The notes under the pieces: generated by a model | What the model saw: only the letters and a program-made list of their open reading frames with translations | Database searches by the model: none | What the model was told of the DNA's origin: nothing | Translations under genes and position numbers: made by a program | IMG/VR virus record: IMGVR_UViG_3300020171_000061 | Coordinates: 1 to 43,520 of that record | Source: a virus | Direction: 5' to 3' (one strand) | Length of the DNA: 43,520 nucleotides | Shown: piece after piece, positions 8,591-17,576 of the stretch | Layout of the letters: each line of letters begins with the position of its first letter | Numbering within the stretch: position 1 is the stretch's first letter

Positions 8591-8808
8591 AACACCAGCC
8601 TGACGGCACGTTCGCAGAGGTCAAGCAAAAGCCCTACGAAACGGGCGTGCTTGACGTCATCGACCATCTCGTATTCCAGAAGTACCACTGGACTCTTGAC
8701 TATTGGGACTCTCTCCTCACACCCATCCGCCGCACCTACATCAGCATGTTAATCAAAGATGCCGAACTCCAGGCAGATGCGTTGGAAGACGCTAAGTCTG
8801 GGCATTAA
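7802..8808 (+). CDS. Tail assembly chaperone, -1 frameshift product (join at 8572)
   Basis: Slippage by -1 at T_TTT_TTC (8566-8572) lets the ribosome read C8572 again. It then continues through 78 further codons to TAA at 8806-8808, giving a predicted 335-residue fusion (257 zero-frame residues plus the extension). The extension begins RSQCGLEHQPDGTF, ends in KDAELQADALEDAKSGH, and is protein-like. The -1 frame is closed upstream by TGA at 8551-8553. Between that stop and codon 8646 it has no ATG, GTG or TTG start, so independent translation of the whole extension is unlikely. Lambda G/GT-type frameshifting before the tape measure is known in many phages. This instance is read from sequence only. 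Confidence 0.7.
8566..8572 (+). other. -1 ribosomal frameshift slippery site T_TTT_TTC
   Basis: In the zero frame the codons are GAT TTT TTC GTA. The heptamer T TTT TTC fits the X_XXY_YYZ rule for tandem -1 slippage of the P- and A-site tRNAs. It lies 13 nt after the only nearby stop of the -1 frame and 16 nt before the zero-frame stop. No convincing stimulatory stem-loop was found by eye in the following 60 nt. Confidence 0.75.
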
Positions 8809-8817
8809 GGAGGCACC

Positions 8818-11688
8818 TTGACCGGCATCGGTTCCGAAGTTGGACTCTATTTTCGCGCAAAGGTTATTGGTGCAGAAGCAACTGCGGCAAACCTAAACAA
8901 GATCGCTAGTGCTGTTGGCAATGTCAACCAGCAACTGACAAATCAAGGCCGCGCCATGACGGGAATGGGCACAGCTGCCGGCACTGCCGGGACGGCTGTC
9001 TCCAATACCATGAACGTGGCCGCACGGTCAACGACCAGCCTGGGCCGCTCCGCTACTGCTGCCGGAACTTCTGTTACCGGGGCAATGAACGGTGCGGCCC
9101 AATCTGCATTCCGCTATACCTTCTACGCGATGATGGCCTTGCGGGTCGGCCAAATGCTGATTTCCAAGGTGCTGTCCAAGGGCATGATCACCGCTGGGGC
9201 CAGCTACGAGAGGGCGTGGACGCGCATCAACGCCGTTCTCCAGACGACTACGGCGAACATCGGCTTACTGCAAGAAAAGGCCGACCACATTGCAATGACG
9301 CTGCCGTTTGGCCCGATTGACGCAGCCGAGGCAATGCGCACTATGGCCAAGGCGGGGATGCAGGTCAACGAGATTGTTGATTCCATCGCCTATTCAGCCA
9401 ATATGGCGGCAATGGGTGAAATCTCGTTGAGTGATGCCGCGACAATGACCGTGACCACCCTCCGTGCTTACGGCAAAGAGGCAACCTACGCCGCCCATGC
9501 GACAGACCTCATCGGCTACTACGCAAGCAAGTCCATCTACGACATTGCCGATCTTGGAACAGTCCTCAATACAATCGGCCCGACTGCCCATGCCTATGGC
9601 CAGGATCTTGCCCAGACACTCCAGCTTGCCAGCGCCTTCGGTGGCGTTGGCGTTTCTGCTTCTGAGGCAGGTACACTGATGCGCCAACTCTACATGAGGG
9701 CGTCGAAGCCTGAAGTGCGTGGTGCGCTTGAGTGGGGACTGGCAGCAGAGGGAGAAGCGGCGCTTTACAGCCCTGAGACAGGATCGATGACCAACGTTGG
9801 GTCTGCCTACATGGCCCTAGCACGTCAATTATCCGCTTACAAGCATGAGGCAGGCATCTCCGGTGCCGAGAAAGCCGATCGTGGGGCAGCTATTGACGAA
9901 GCCATTTACCAGTTGTTTGGTGTACGCCAAGCACGAGGCTTTCTCTCGTTGTCAACATACGACGAAAACCAGTTCAATTCCCTGATTATTGAGAACCTAG
10001 CAACCACAGAAAAGGCTGCCGAGGAATACCGCAAGAAGTACATCGACGTACTCAGTGATTCCTACTACTGGACAGAACAGCAACTTGCATCGACTAAACA
10101 GTTATTTGCGACAACGATGGGTGCACCGATGTTGCGCGTGTTGCGCCCGTTCAAACAAGCGGCCACAGAAGTCGTCTCCTTTGTCAACAACCTGATTAAG
10201 GCTAACGAAACCACCGAGGTTATGATCCCCAACCTCATCCTTGCTGGTACGATGGTCCTCGGCTTATCAGGTGCCGTAGCCATTGCCGCCGGTACGTTCA
10301 TGTTGCTGAAGACACGTATGGCAGACGTAGGCCGCACGATCCTCGCCAATACTGCCGCAGTGATGAAACTCAATGCCGCCGGCTTTGCAACTGCCGGCAT
10401 GTCTGAATCCGCAGTCGGTCTTGCCTATTTCCGTTCCTTTGCCAGAGTGCCGATGCGCTTCATCGGCGGGGCTGCCCTTGTCGGTGGATTGGTGGCGATT
10501 GCCTGGCGTAACAACCTGTGGGATCTTCAAGAACATACCTCGAAGTTTCTTACCTGGTGGCGTGTGAACATGCGGCAAACTGGCGGGGTTGCAAAAGCGC
10601 TGTCAGACAAGCTGTTGGGTGCGACTGAAAAAGGAACGGGGACAGGTAGCTTCCTTGAAGGATTTGTCAAGCAGTTCCAGAGAGGCGGAACGCTGGATGT
10701 CGTCGGTGAGGTGATGTTCAAGTTCCTCGTCTCCGCCGGCAAGATGGTATACACGGTGTTGTCAAAGGTCTTCTGGATTGCCGGCAAACTGATGCACGGC
10801 TTTGCATGGATGGTTGGATTTGGGGACACTGCCAAGGGACTTGAGAGGGTGGGGGCTGCGATTGGGTTCCTGTTGTCAATCACCATCCTAGAGAAGACGG
10901 CCCATAGTCTGTGGACAGTTGGCAAGGGTTTGTTCGTTGTTATCCGATGGATTTCAGGTTTACGGAAAGCGGTTGATGGCTGGTCCTTCGGCGGCATGGG
11001 GGCTATTAACCGACTCATCCCGTTCAGACAGCAACGGGCGTCTGCTTACAGCTTTATGATGAACCCACGCCGTATGGCAGCGGCGGCAGTCGGCGACCCC
11101 CGGCTTAGGGGGATTACTACTAATGCGCAGATTGCAAGCGCGATCGCGTTGAATACAAGGCATAGTGCAGTTGTAAGGGCGGCGACACAAGGCACTGCAT
11201 ACAACCTTGTGGCCCGCGATGCGGCTACTGCTGCTGCGGTACGTTCAACCCAGGAAACCGTAAAGAGTACAATGTGGCGCAACCAGATGGGCGGTCTGTA
11301 CCTTGCCCCACGTGCCAGATATGCGGCGTTTAGAACAGGCGGGGATCTGCCAGGTTCCGGCTTGGCTGCACATGGCGGCATCGGCATGGGGCGTGCTGGA
11401 TCGATGTTGGCCACTGTGATGCCCTACATCCTCACGGCAGCAGCCATCGTTGGAATCATTGCCCTTATTGCCCACATGTTCAGGAAGAAGGAAGAGGTCG
11501 GCCCCGGCTACGGCCCAACGAATGACTTCAGCAACCACTTCACTATTGTCGCTGCGCCGGGAGAATCGCCGGAACATACCGGGCGCACTGTCCTAAAGAT
11601 GATCGAAGCGAGTGACCGCAACGCAGCAGAAATGGCCAAAGAATACGCGGTGCGGAAAAGCACTTCTGCCCTGCCAGCCACTGCCTAA
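8818..11688 (+). CDS. Tail tape measure protein
   Basis: 956 residues. The TTG start at 8818 is chosen because AAGGAGG (8807-8813) lies 4 nt upstream and overlaps the frameshift stop. The sequence from PFGPIDAAEAMRTMAKAGM to the QLYMRASKPEVRGAL region matches the core of TP901-type tape measures (PF10145). Hydrophobic, Ala/Gly-rich segments lie near residues 474-498, 545-560 and 862-888; the last is YILTAAAIVGIIALIAHMF. They are typical of tape measures that insert into the host membrane. As the longest gene it would set tail length; at about 0.15 nm per residue this suggests a tail near 140 nm. Confidence 0.92.
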   Translation: MTGIGSEVGLYFRAKVIGAEATAANLNKIASAVGNVNQQLTNQGRAMTGMGTAAGTAGTAVSNTMNVAARSTTSLGRSATAAGTSVTGAMNGAAQSAFRYTFYAMMALRVGQMLISKVLSKGMITAGASYERAWTRINAVLQTTTANIGLLQEKADHIAMTLPFGPIDAAEAMRTMAKAGMQVNEIVDSIAYSANMAAMGEISLSDAATMTVTTLRAYGKEATYAAHATDLIGYYASKSIYDIADLGTVLNTIGPTAHAYGQDLAQTLQLASAFGGVGVSASEAGTLMRQLYMRASKPEVRGALEWGLAAEGEAALYSPETGSMTNVGSAYMALARQLSAYKHEAGISGAEKADRGAAIDEAIYQLFGVRQARGFLSLSTYDENQFNSLIIENLATTEKAAEEYRKKYIDVLSDSYYWTEQQLASTKQLFATTMGAPMLRVLRPFKQAATEVVSFVNNLIKANETTEVMIPNLILAGTMVLGLSGAVAIAAGTFMLLKTRMADVGRTILANTAAVMKLNAAGFATAGMSESAVGLAYFRSFARVPMRFIGGAALVGGLVAIAWRNNLWDLQEHTSKFLTWWRVNMRQTGGVAKALSDKLLGATEKGTGTGSFLEGFVKQFQRGGTLDVVGEVMFKFLVSAGKMVYTVLSKVFWIAGKLMHGFAWMVGFGDTAKGLERVGAAIGFLLSITILEKTAHSLWTVGKGLFVVIRWISGLRKAVDGWSFGGMGAINRLIPFRQQRASAYSFMMNPRRMAAAAVGDPRLRGITTNAQIASAIALNTRHSAVVRAATQGTAYNLVARDAATAAAVRSTQETVKSTMWRNQMGGLYLAPRARYAAFRTGGDLPGSGLAAHGGIGMGRAGSMLATVMPYILTAAAIVGIIALIAHMFRKKEEVGPGYGPTNDFSNHFTIVAAPGESPEHTGRTVLKMIEASDRNAAEMAKEYAVRKSTSALPATA

Positions 11689-11699
11689 CCGGAGACAAC

Positions 11700-12368
11700 A
11701 TGCCACAAGCAAGATATGGAACGATAGGCGGAACCTCGCTTTATGCTTCGGGCGCAACAGCCGCTGCCGGATTTGTTGGGGCGTCGCCGCCACCTGCGGG
11801 ACCACGGCTAGTGGGCAGAACAAGACAAGGCATCATCTCCAACTATTCACTCTCTGTCTATATCGTCTTTCAGAAGAACCCAGAGACCGTCACCGAAGAA
11901 ACGCAAGACACCTACACGTTCACAACCATTCAAGGGCAAGCCAATCCGCTGATGTCCTTCTCTGGGCGTGGGGCCAAGCACAAACGCTTTGACATCCTGA
12001 TTGACGCCCATGCTACCCCACATGCGTTGGGGCACATAGGAGAAGATCTCGACGCCATCGAAATGCTAACCATCCCCCATGACAATGCGGGGCTGCCTCT
12101 TGTAATACCAGCCAGGCGTGGAGTTCTTCTTTCAAATTCAGGCATACAATCCCGCCAGCCACAAGGAACGCCGCCAGTTGTCAAGATTGCCCATGGAAGC
12201 AGGGTCCAAAAAGGGTTCATCGTCAATCTATCCATCGAAGAGATAATGCATGGCACAACACCCCAATCAGAGGCATTGTGCCTTCCAACTCGCGCCAAAG
12301 TGTCGTTTGACTTCGTAATCATTGACGACATGCGAATGCTTGTTTCCGTGCCGGAGGTCGTAGCATGA
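11700..12368 (+). CDS. Baseplate/tube-initiator protein, CIS-tube-like
   Basis: 222 residues. From about residue 85 the pattern matches the contractile-injection-system tube/initiator family. A hydrophobic strand RFDILIDAHATP is followed by a helix with EMLTIP, then PPVVKIAHGSRVQKGFIVNLSI, and finally LPTRAKVSFDFVII. This corresponds to the 'PPlv.f.wG......V..v......F...g.P.RA.v.v.l' order of gp53/CIS_tube domains. Such proteins join the tube to the LysM/hub proteins. The next gene is a LysM protein, as in those systems. ATG 11700 has GGAGA upstream. The stop overlaps the next ATG (ATGA). Confidence 0.65.
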   Translation: MPQARYGTIGGTSLYASGATAAAGFVGASPPPAGPRLVGRTRQGIISNYSLSVYIVFQKNPETVTEETQDTYTFTTIQGQANPLMSFSGRGAKHKRFDILIDAHATPHALGHIGEDLDAIEMLTIPHDNAGLPLVIPARRGVLLSNSGIQSRQPQGTPPVVKIAHGSRVQKGFIVNLSIEEIMHGTTPQSEALCLPTRAKVSFDFVIIDDMRMLVSVPEVVA

Positions 12369-12613
12369 GACGCGGCAAAGAACCGATAATCGCCTGGAAC
12401 GATTACCAGCTTCCAGACATACGTCTTCCTGAAACAGCGATTCAGGCCAACAGTCAACTCCACCATGTACAGGCAGGCGATATGCTTGACCATCTTGCCT
12501 TCAAGTATTACGGCGATGAGTCGATGTGGTACATCATTGCCGATGTCAACGAACTGATGGATGTAATGGTTCCTCTCACTCCCGGAATGTCTTTGGTGAT
12601 TCCCTCTATCTAA
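12365..12613 (+). CDS. LysM-domain baseplate protein (gpX/gp53-like)
   Basis: 82 residues. Residues 32-82 form one LysM domain: HHVQAGDMLDHLAFKYYGDE, then WYIIADVNELMD and the closing LTPGMSLVIPS. P2 gpX-type and CIS LysM proteins bind between tube initiator and hub and may contact peptidoglycan. The order initiator, LysM, hub, spike is the expected one. It overlaps the previous gene by ATGA and the next by TAATG, so the start is fixed by coupling. Confidence 0.85.
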   Translation: MRRGKEPIIAWNDYQLPDIRLPETAIQANSQLHHVQAGDMLDHLAFKYYGDESMWYIIADVNELMDVMVPLTPGMSLVIPSI

Positions 12614-14172
12614 TGGCCAACGACCTGCTGAAAATACAAGGGTTCATGGACGTGCGCAGTAAGGCGCTTGACGATGCCTTCGCTGATACCGATGTGTTGC
12701 CCCGTCAGCGGTTGATTAGCGCCAAGATCGATTACACCTCCAAGGTAATCGACTGTGCAACAGTAGAGTTTGCCGACCCTGATGGCCGCATTGCCAAGGC
12801 AGTGAGGACTGGCGCGACAACAGATGCCGGTCAACTCGTCTACTATCCATGGACAGTGGAGATTGGATATCTTCGCCAGTCGCCGGAAGAACGAACGGTC
12901 CTCGTTGGACAGCCGCAGCTAGAGGTACCCTCCTTCCCACAAGAGGGAGATCCTACGGTGAAGATTAAGATTCTGGATGCGTCCGTTGCACTGAAGAAGA
13001 ACATCACACCTGGGGCAAACCCGGCAAACTACATTGAACCCCTGGCACAGAACCCTGGCCCACTCAGATGTTCGTTCAATGCCATCCTTGCATTCTACGA
13101 GGTTGAGGCCGATTTCGGGCTGATCGATCCACTAATTGACAGGATTGATGCCGAGTGCATTATCCCTAGGCTAACAGAGTTCAAACACATCCATAGTCCG
13201 GCGTATGACATAGTAACAGGAGGGGAGGACCTTCAGATCCCCGGACTTGCGGCATTTGGAGACAACTTCTGCCGCAACCTGGAATCAGAGACAGACCATG
13301 ACTGGCTTAGTCGTATCGCAAGAGTAGTAACGGAAATGATCAGCCAATCTGGCAAGTTCCCTCCTATGCTTGCGGGGGTTCAGAACGTCTGGGAGAAGCA
13401 CTTCGATCCATGGTTGCCCGGCGAACCGTCAACAGGGGCCATCGAAATCGTCGTCGGAATGAGAGAAGGCAAACTCATCTTCAAGACGGCCTACGAGTTG
13501 ATCCTTGAAAATGGCTTCACGCAGGGCATCCCGATCATCGACTGGCGCTGCGGCAACAACGTATTGCTTGAATTCTACCCACAGACGGTTGAGGCAGAGA
13601 CTCAAGGCGGATGGATGGCATTGTTGGCCAACCTGTTCAACCGTGATGACGACACAGAACTGATTGACCAACCGCCTGAGATCACCCCCGCGTTATCTCC
13701 TGGTGATGGTGCTGGAGAGTTGAACCAATTTCTCAAAGACAAGAAATACTACCTCGCATCTGGCCTGCCGGATGGGTCTAGCGCCACGTCGTTGGAGTGG
13801 GTCAAGTTCATCAAAGAACACCTAGAGACAAACATCTCAGGCCGGGCGAAAGCACTCGGTATTCCAAAACTACTTGCCAGCCAACTGATTGGCTTCAACG
13901 GGCTTGGTTGGGGGACGAAGAAAGAGGCTGACGCAAAAGAAGCAAAGGCACAGCAGTTTGCTTGCTACAACCGGCTATACCTCACAAAGAAAGTAACCCA
14001 CAGCATGGATCAAACAGGTCTCTACTTAATCGACATGGAAGTTGGCGGTTGTACGCTGGACGGAAGCGAGAAAGACGTTATCGACGACTTTCTCAAACGA
14101 CTCAAAGACGGAGTTAATACCGGGGCCAGTGGAGGATTCTGGGATTCACTCGGATTAGGGGGCCTTGACTAA
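12613..14172 (+). CDS. Baseplate hub protein (gpD/gp27-like)
   Basis: 519 residues from ATG 12613; the frame is open further upstream, but that part overlaps the LysM gene and reads as non-protein. Early segments resemble hub domain 1 of gpD/gp27 proteins: ISAKIDYTSKVIDCATVEFADPDG, then LVYYPWTVEIGYL and ILDASVALKKNIT, with repeated split-barrel strands. It lies between LysM and spike genes, the standard place for the trimeric hub that carries the spike. The middle region (residues 130-280) contains a helical insertion with HDWLSRIARVVTEMI. The C-terminal 130 residues are helical and charged. Confidence 0.75.
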   Translation: MANDLLKIQGFMDVRSKALDDAFADTDVLPRQRLISAKIDYTSKVIDCATVEFADPDGRIAKAVRTGATTDAGQLVYYPWTVEIGYLRQSPEERTVLVGQPQLEVPSFPQEGDPTVKIKILDASVALKKNITPGANPANYIEPLAQNPGPLRCSFNAILAFYEVEADFGLIDPLIDRIDAECIIPRLTEFKHIHSPAYDIVTGGEDLQIPGLAAFGDNFCRNLESETDHDWLSRIARVVTEMISQSGKFPPMLAGVQNVWEKHFDPWLPGEPSTGAIEIVVGMREGKLIFKTAYELILENGFTQGIPIIDWRCGNNVLLEFYPQTVEAETQGGWMALLANLFNRDDDTELIDQPPEITPALSPGDGAGELNQFLKDKKYYLASGLPDGSSATSLEWVKFIKEHLETNISGRAKALGIPKLLASQLIGFNGLGWGTKKEADAKEAKAQQFACYNRLYLTKKVTHSMDQTGLYLIDMEVGGCTLDGSEKDVIDDFLKRLKDGVNTGASGGFWDSLGLGGLD

Positions 14173-15677
14173 TGGCACTTAGATCTCAAGTTCCACAAGA
14201 ACCTAAACTGCCCGGCGTCTATCAGGGAGAAGTTGTCTCTACCCGATACCACAAAGGAGTTCCCTTCGTCAAGGTCAAGTTGTCTGCTGGGTCAATGCGC
14301 AGTGATGGGAAAATCTACGATTGGGTGACCTCGTGGGCACGGATTGTCTCACCGATGGTTGGTGCAATCGGTGACGATGCAGGCAAGTACGGCGCATGGT
14401 TCTCGCCCAAGGTTGGAGATGTCGCCGTCATCGCCTTTGAACAAGGGTACAAGTCAACCCCCATCTGCCTCGGCTTCTGTTCTCGTCTTGGCGACATGCC
14501 GACCGAGTTCGACAACGACGACTACACGGACAAGGATAGAGAGAAAGAAGACCGCGAGAAAGAGGAAATCAATCAGGCGCAGATGCTGAAGACCCTCAGC
14601 CTGTACTTCCTTATGCACCAGAAGACCAACCACATGGTACTGGATGCCGCGAAGATAGGCGGAGAACCCGAACCACGTATCGAGATTGGCGAGAATGCGT
14701 CCGAGATTGGCTGGGAGATTGCCCTTGGCCGCCGGCTAGTCGAACAGTTCCTCAAGCATACACATCCAGAGAATAACGACGAAACAAGCGCCCCAGGCAA
14801 TCTCGATTACGAAGAAGTCGAAGACTACCTATCCGAGTTTGCGTTCATCAACAAAGAACCCCGCGAAGACGGCAAGACGACATCGGCCAGCCAAGACCGG
14901 AAGGCAATCTCGCTGGAAGGCATTCTCTCTGCCCTGGCTGACTTCGCTGAGTCGATGTGCAAGGCGGTCACCAAGGCTGACGAGTTCATGGCCAACCCTG
15001 TGGGTTCAATTACTACGGGCATCACAGACGGCCTTGCTGCCGCTGCCGGCGATCTCGTCCCCGACTTCGATGTGGCTGAAGCCATCAACAGTTCGACCGA
15101 ATTCCTCACCAACCTAGGCAGCAACATTGAGACAGGCGCTAAGGGCGCATTGTCCGCCTGGGCGGGAGAGGGTGGCGAACTCGGCAACCTCATTGGAGGC
15201 GATGCCAGTGCCGCACTACAAACCCAGATCGGCGGGTTGAACCTCAGTGGCGTTGCGGCGATGGTCAACGACGGGGCCAACAAGCTACTTGAGATGGGTG
15301 CAGCAGCCGGCATCACTGAGACACTGACCGGGCTTGGCACAGACATACTTGGCGGGGCGCTGGATGCTGCAATTGGATCAGTCGCACAGATTGCCAGCGA
15401 CACTATCGGCGGGGCGATTAACAACCTCATCCCAGACATCCCGTTTGTCGAGAGTGCGCTTGATCTCGCTGCCGGCATCTGTTCGGGAAACCCTGGCCAG
15501 ATTCTCAGCGGCATCTTTGGTGGAATTGTTGATGGCATCAACACAATGACCGGCGGTGTCCTCACCCCGTTCACCAACGGCATCAAGGCAGTTGGTGGCG
15601 GCTTGCTTGAAGGGCTATTCAGCAAAGAGGGATTACCTTCTGGTAAGGAATTGCTAGACCTGGCGCTAGGAGGATAA
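14172..15677 (+). CDS. Baseplate spike protein with OB-fold (gpV/gp5-like) and Ala/Gly-rich C-terminus
   Basis: 501 residues. Residues 10-115 form a gpV/gp5-type OB-fold: a YQGEVVSTRYHKGVPFVKVKL strand pair, the acidic turn YDWVTSWARI and WFSPKVGDVAVIAFEQG, then PICLGF. A charged linker follows (DKDREKEDREKEE, about 117-130), then a conserved segment with GRRLVEQFLKHTHPE. The spike punctures the outer membrane. From about residue 275 on there is no beta-helix needle. Instead there is a long Ala/Gly-rich, amphipathic to hydrophobic stretch with imperfect repeats (LGTDILGGALDAAIGSVAQ; ILSGIFGGIVDGINTMTGG), ending in KELLDLALGG. The end overlaps the gp25-like gene by TAATG. Confidence 0.75.
   Translation: MALRSQVPQEPKLPGVYQGEVVSTRYHKGVPFVKVKLSAGSMRSDGKIYDWVTSWARIVSPMVGAIGDDAGKYGAWFSPKVGDVAVIAFEQGYKSTPICLGFCSRLGDMPTEFDNDDYTDKDREKEDREKEEINQAQMLKTLSLYFLMHQKTNHMVLDAAKIGGEPEPRIEIGENASEIGWEIALGRRLVEQFLKHTHPENNDETSAPGNLDYEEVEDYLSEFAFINKEPREDGKTTSASQDRKAISLEGILSALADFAESMCKAVTKADEFMANPVGSITTGITDGLAAAAGDLVPDFDVAEAINSSTEFLTNLGSNIETGAKGALSAWAGEGGELGNLIGGDASAALQTQIGGLNLSGVAAMVNDGANKLLEMGAAAGITETLTGLGTDILGGALDAAIGSVAQIASDTIGGAINNLIPDIPFVESALDLAAGICSGNPGQILSGIFGGIVDGINTMTGGVLTPFTNGIKAVGGGLLEGLFSKEGLPSGKELLDLALGG
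15526..15544. promoter_or_regulatory. Dispersed palindrome copy 1 (18 of 19 positions)
   Basis: TTGTTGATG-G-CATCAACAC, inside the spike gene. It matches the consensus TTGTTGATGNCATCAACAA except at the last base. The element recurs at 21853, 24861, 27083, 37090 and 41290. Its role is not known; dyad symmetry suggests a dimeric DNA-binding protein. Confidence 0.5.
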
Positions 15678-16084
15678 TGCCCAATTGGTTCCGCGAGGAG
15701 ATAGGCTTTACAGGGATCTCGTTCCCTTTCCGGTTCACTACCCAAGGGACGATCTCTTGGTCAACTGTCAACTTCAATACCGGCGATATGACCCACATTG
15801 TCGAGGCGATCGTGCAAGTGATCCGCACCATGCGTGGAGAGAGGTTCTTCCGTAGGGGGTGGGGTGCATACCCAGTCAACGCCGTCTTCAGGCCCAACAC
15901 TGAGACAGAGATGCTGTGGATGGCCTCAGAAATCAGGGACCTACTCGCAGAATACGAACCACGGGTGTCTCTCATCGAATGTGTGATTGTGGAGATTGAC
16001 CCCGACCAAGGCCGCGTGAAGCTACGACTAGGCTTTAAGCACATCATGACTCAGATTGTCAACCAAGTAGAAGTGACCATCTAG
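15677..16084 (+). CDS. Baseplate wedge protein, gp25/gpW-like
   Basis: 135 residues. The order is MTHIVEAIVQVIRTMRGERFF, a gap, PVNAVFRPNTETEMLWMASEIRDLLAEYEPRV, then VIVEIDPDQGRVKLRLGFKH. This is the characteristic gp25-like pattern ('...i...l.t..GeR...p..G.......e.......i...l...EPRi.v..v.v....g...v.i.....'). The gp25 protein nucleates sheath polymerisation at the baseplate. The context (spike before, gpJ- and gpI-like after) is the standard wedge order. Confidence 0.9.
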   Translation: MPNWFREEIGFTGISFPFRFTTQGTISWSTVNFNTGDMTHIVEAIVQVIRTMRGERFFRRGWGAYPVNAVFRPNTETEMLWMASEIRDLLAEYEPRVSLIECVIVEIDPDQGRVKLRLGFKHIMTQIVNQVEVTI

Positions 16085-16117
16085 CCGGAAGCAACCCGGA
16101 AGTACCCCGGAAGTATC
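16085..16117 (+). repeat. Three tandem 11-bp repeats between wedge genes
   Basis: Three consecutive 11-mers read CCGGAAGCAAC, CCGGAAGTACC and CCGGAAGTATC. They start directly after the gp25-like stop, in one of the few untranslated gaps (85 bp) of the structural operon. The gpJ-like gene follows with AAGGAG (16152-16157) placed 12 nt from its ATG. No stem or T-run makes this a terminator. Confidence 0.6.
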
Positions 16118-16169
16118 TGGCGACACATTCGGCAACGATTCTGCCGGATACAAGGAGTAACAACGCAAA

Positions 16170-17576
16170 ATGCCAAGGAACACTTTCGTCCAGTACACAA
16201 GTAAGGACTTCGCCACGATCCGTGCCGACATCATCCAGGCGATCAAGACCGATTTTCCTCAATGGACGGATCATCTTGCGTCTGATTTCGGTATGGTGCT
16301 TGTCGAGGTTATGGCCGGTCTCGCCGATATGATGCGGTTCAACCAGAACGTAACCGCAACGGAATCCTTCCCCGCGACAGCACGCAGCCGGGCGTCTTTG
16401 TGCCGCCATGCCGAATGGTTTGGCTATCACCCTCACCCAGCCGCTGCTGCCCAAGTGGACCTCACCTTCACCAAATCCAATTCAGCCTTGTCGGCAATCG
16501 TACCTAAGAGAACGAGAGTATCTACTGTTGACGGCACGGTCACCTTTGAGACAACGGCACAGCTATACATGCCTCCTGGACAAATCTTAGGCACAGTCGG
16601 GGCAGTGCATGGCCGCCACATTGAAGGACAGTTACTAGGTGCATCGGCTGGTACAAAGAACCAAGTCTTCCCGCTACTTACCTCTGGCCTTGTTATGCTG
16701 GCCGAAGACGAAAACTCCCTAGCTGTGTATGTTGGGGGAGAACAGTGGGAAGAGTTTGCCTCCCTCCCGTGGGCAGCCGGTGCGAATGGCTGGCGACTGT
16801 GGGTAGACTCCGACAATGATGCCTATGTGCGCTTTGGTGATGGCCGGTATGGGAACGTTCCTGCAATCGGCAGTCACATTGTCGCCGAGTACATCGTTGG
16901 TGGCGGCGTCGATGGCAATGTCGGCGCACACACGCTGTCCTCGATGAGTACCTCTACGGTGAACATCGCTAGTGTGACTAACGGGGATGCAGCCAGCGGC
17001 GGTGCTGACGCAGAAAGCACAGAAGACCTACGTGCCAACATGCCGACAATGGCGATTACCCGTGGCCGCGCCGTCACCCGTGACGACTACACACGGCTGT
17101 CACAAGCCTTTGGAGAGATTGACAAGGTTGACGTGAAGCACCCCAGTGCCAACGTGATTGAGTTGTACATACTCCCTCACGGTGGGGTGGTGCCAAGCGC
17201 AGTCTTGCTGGAATCCGTCCGTGACTACTTCACCGACATTCGGATGATTACAGAAGACCTGCGCGTACTCGCACCGACGATTGTCAATGTGGATGTCAAG
17301 ATAGACATCGTGCTGGAAGAGGACTCTAGTGCCTCCCGTCTTGTTGCCGACATTGGCAACGGAATCCGTGCCTTGCTTGAAGGGGCCGACTTCCACACCA
17401 CCGTTCACATCCAAGACATATATGAACACCTAGATGCTTATGACGCCATCGAACATGCCACTGTGACGCTGTTGGCTGAGTCGGGCGGTAGTGGTGTCTC
17501 CGACATTGTTGCCGATCGCGGCGAGATCCTTGCCCCTGGCGTGATCACCGTAGAGGTCATTGACGAAGATGAATAA
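16170..17576 (+). CDS. Baseplate wedge protein, gpJ-like (gp6 family)
   Basis: 468 residues. The N-terminus FVQYTSKDFATIRADIIQAIK, followed by DFGMVLVEVMAGLADMMRFNQN and ESFPATARSRASLCRHAEWFGY, is typical of the gpJ/Baseplate_J family (PF04865). That family contains 'D.g..l.e..a........n....e.f..tA..r..l...a..lGy'. The middle has YVRFGDGRYGNVPAIGSHI, then ADAESTEDLRANMP, ITRGRAVTRDDYTRLSQAFG and VKHPSANVIELYILP, also family hallmarks. It forms the inner ring of the baseplate with gp25 and the gpI-like protein. The ATG of the next gene lies inside its last codons. Confidence 0.92.
   Translation: MPRNTFVQYTSKDFATIRADIIQAIKTDFPQWTDHLASDFGMVLVEVMAGLADMMRFNQNVTATESFPATARSRASLCRHAEWFGYHPHPAAAAQVDLTFTKSNSALSAIVPKRTRVSTVDGTVTFETTAQLYMPPGQILGTVGAVHGRHIEGQLLGASAGTKNQVFPLLTSGLVMLAEDENSLAVYVGGEQWEEFASLPWAAGANGWRLWVDSDNDAYVRFGDGRYGNVPAIGSHIVAEYIVGGGVDGNVGAHTLSSMSTSTVNIASVTNGDAASGGADAESTEDLRANMPTMAITRGRAVTRDDYTRLSQAFGEIDKVDVKHPSANVIELYILPHGGVVPSAVLLESVRDYFTDIRMITEDLRVLAPTIVNVDVKIDIVLEEDSSASRLVADIGNGIRALLEGADFHTTVHIQDIYEHLDAYDAIEHATVTLLAESGGSGVSDIVADRGEILAPGVITVEVIDEDE

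Noticed and set aside
12526-12612. Upstream extension of the hub gene
   Set aside because: It overlaps the LysM gene in another frame and reads as non-protein; ATG 12613 overlaps the LysM stop in the usual TAATG manner.
14825-15745. Minus-strand open frame (306 codons) opposite the spike gene
   Set aside because: It is a Pro/Ser/Ala-rich shadow of the Ala/Gly-rich spike codons and lies inside the + strand operon.
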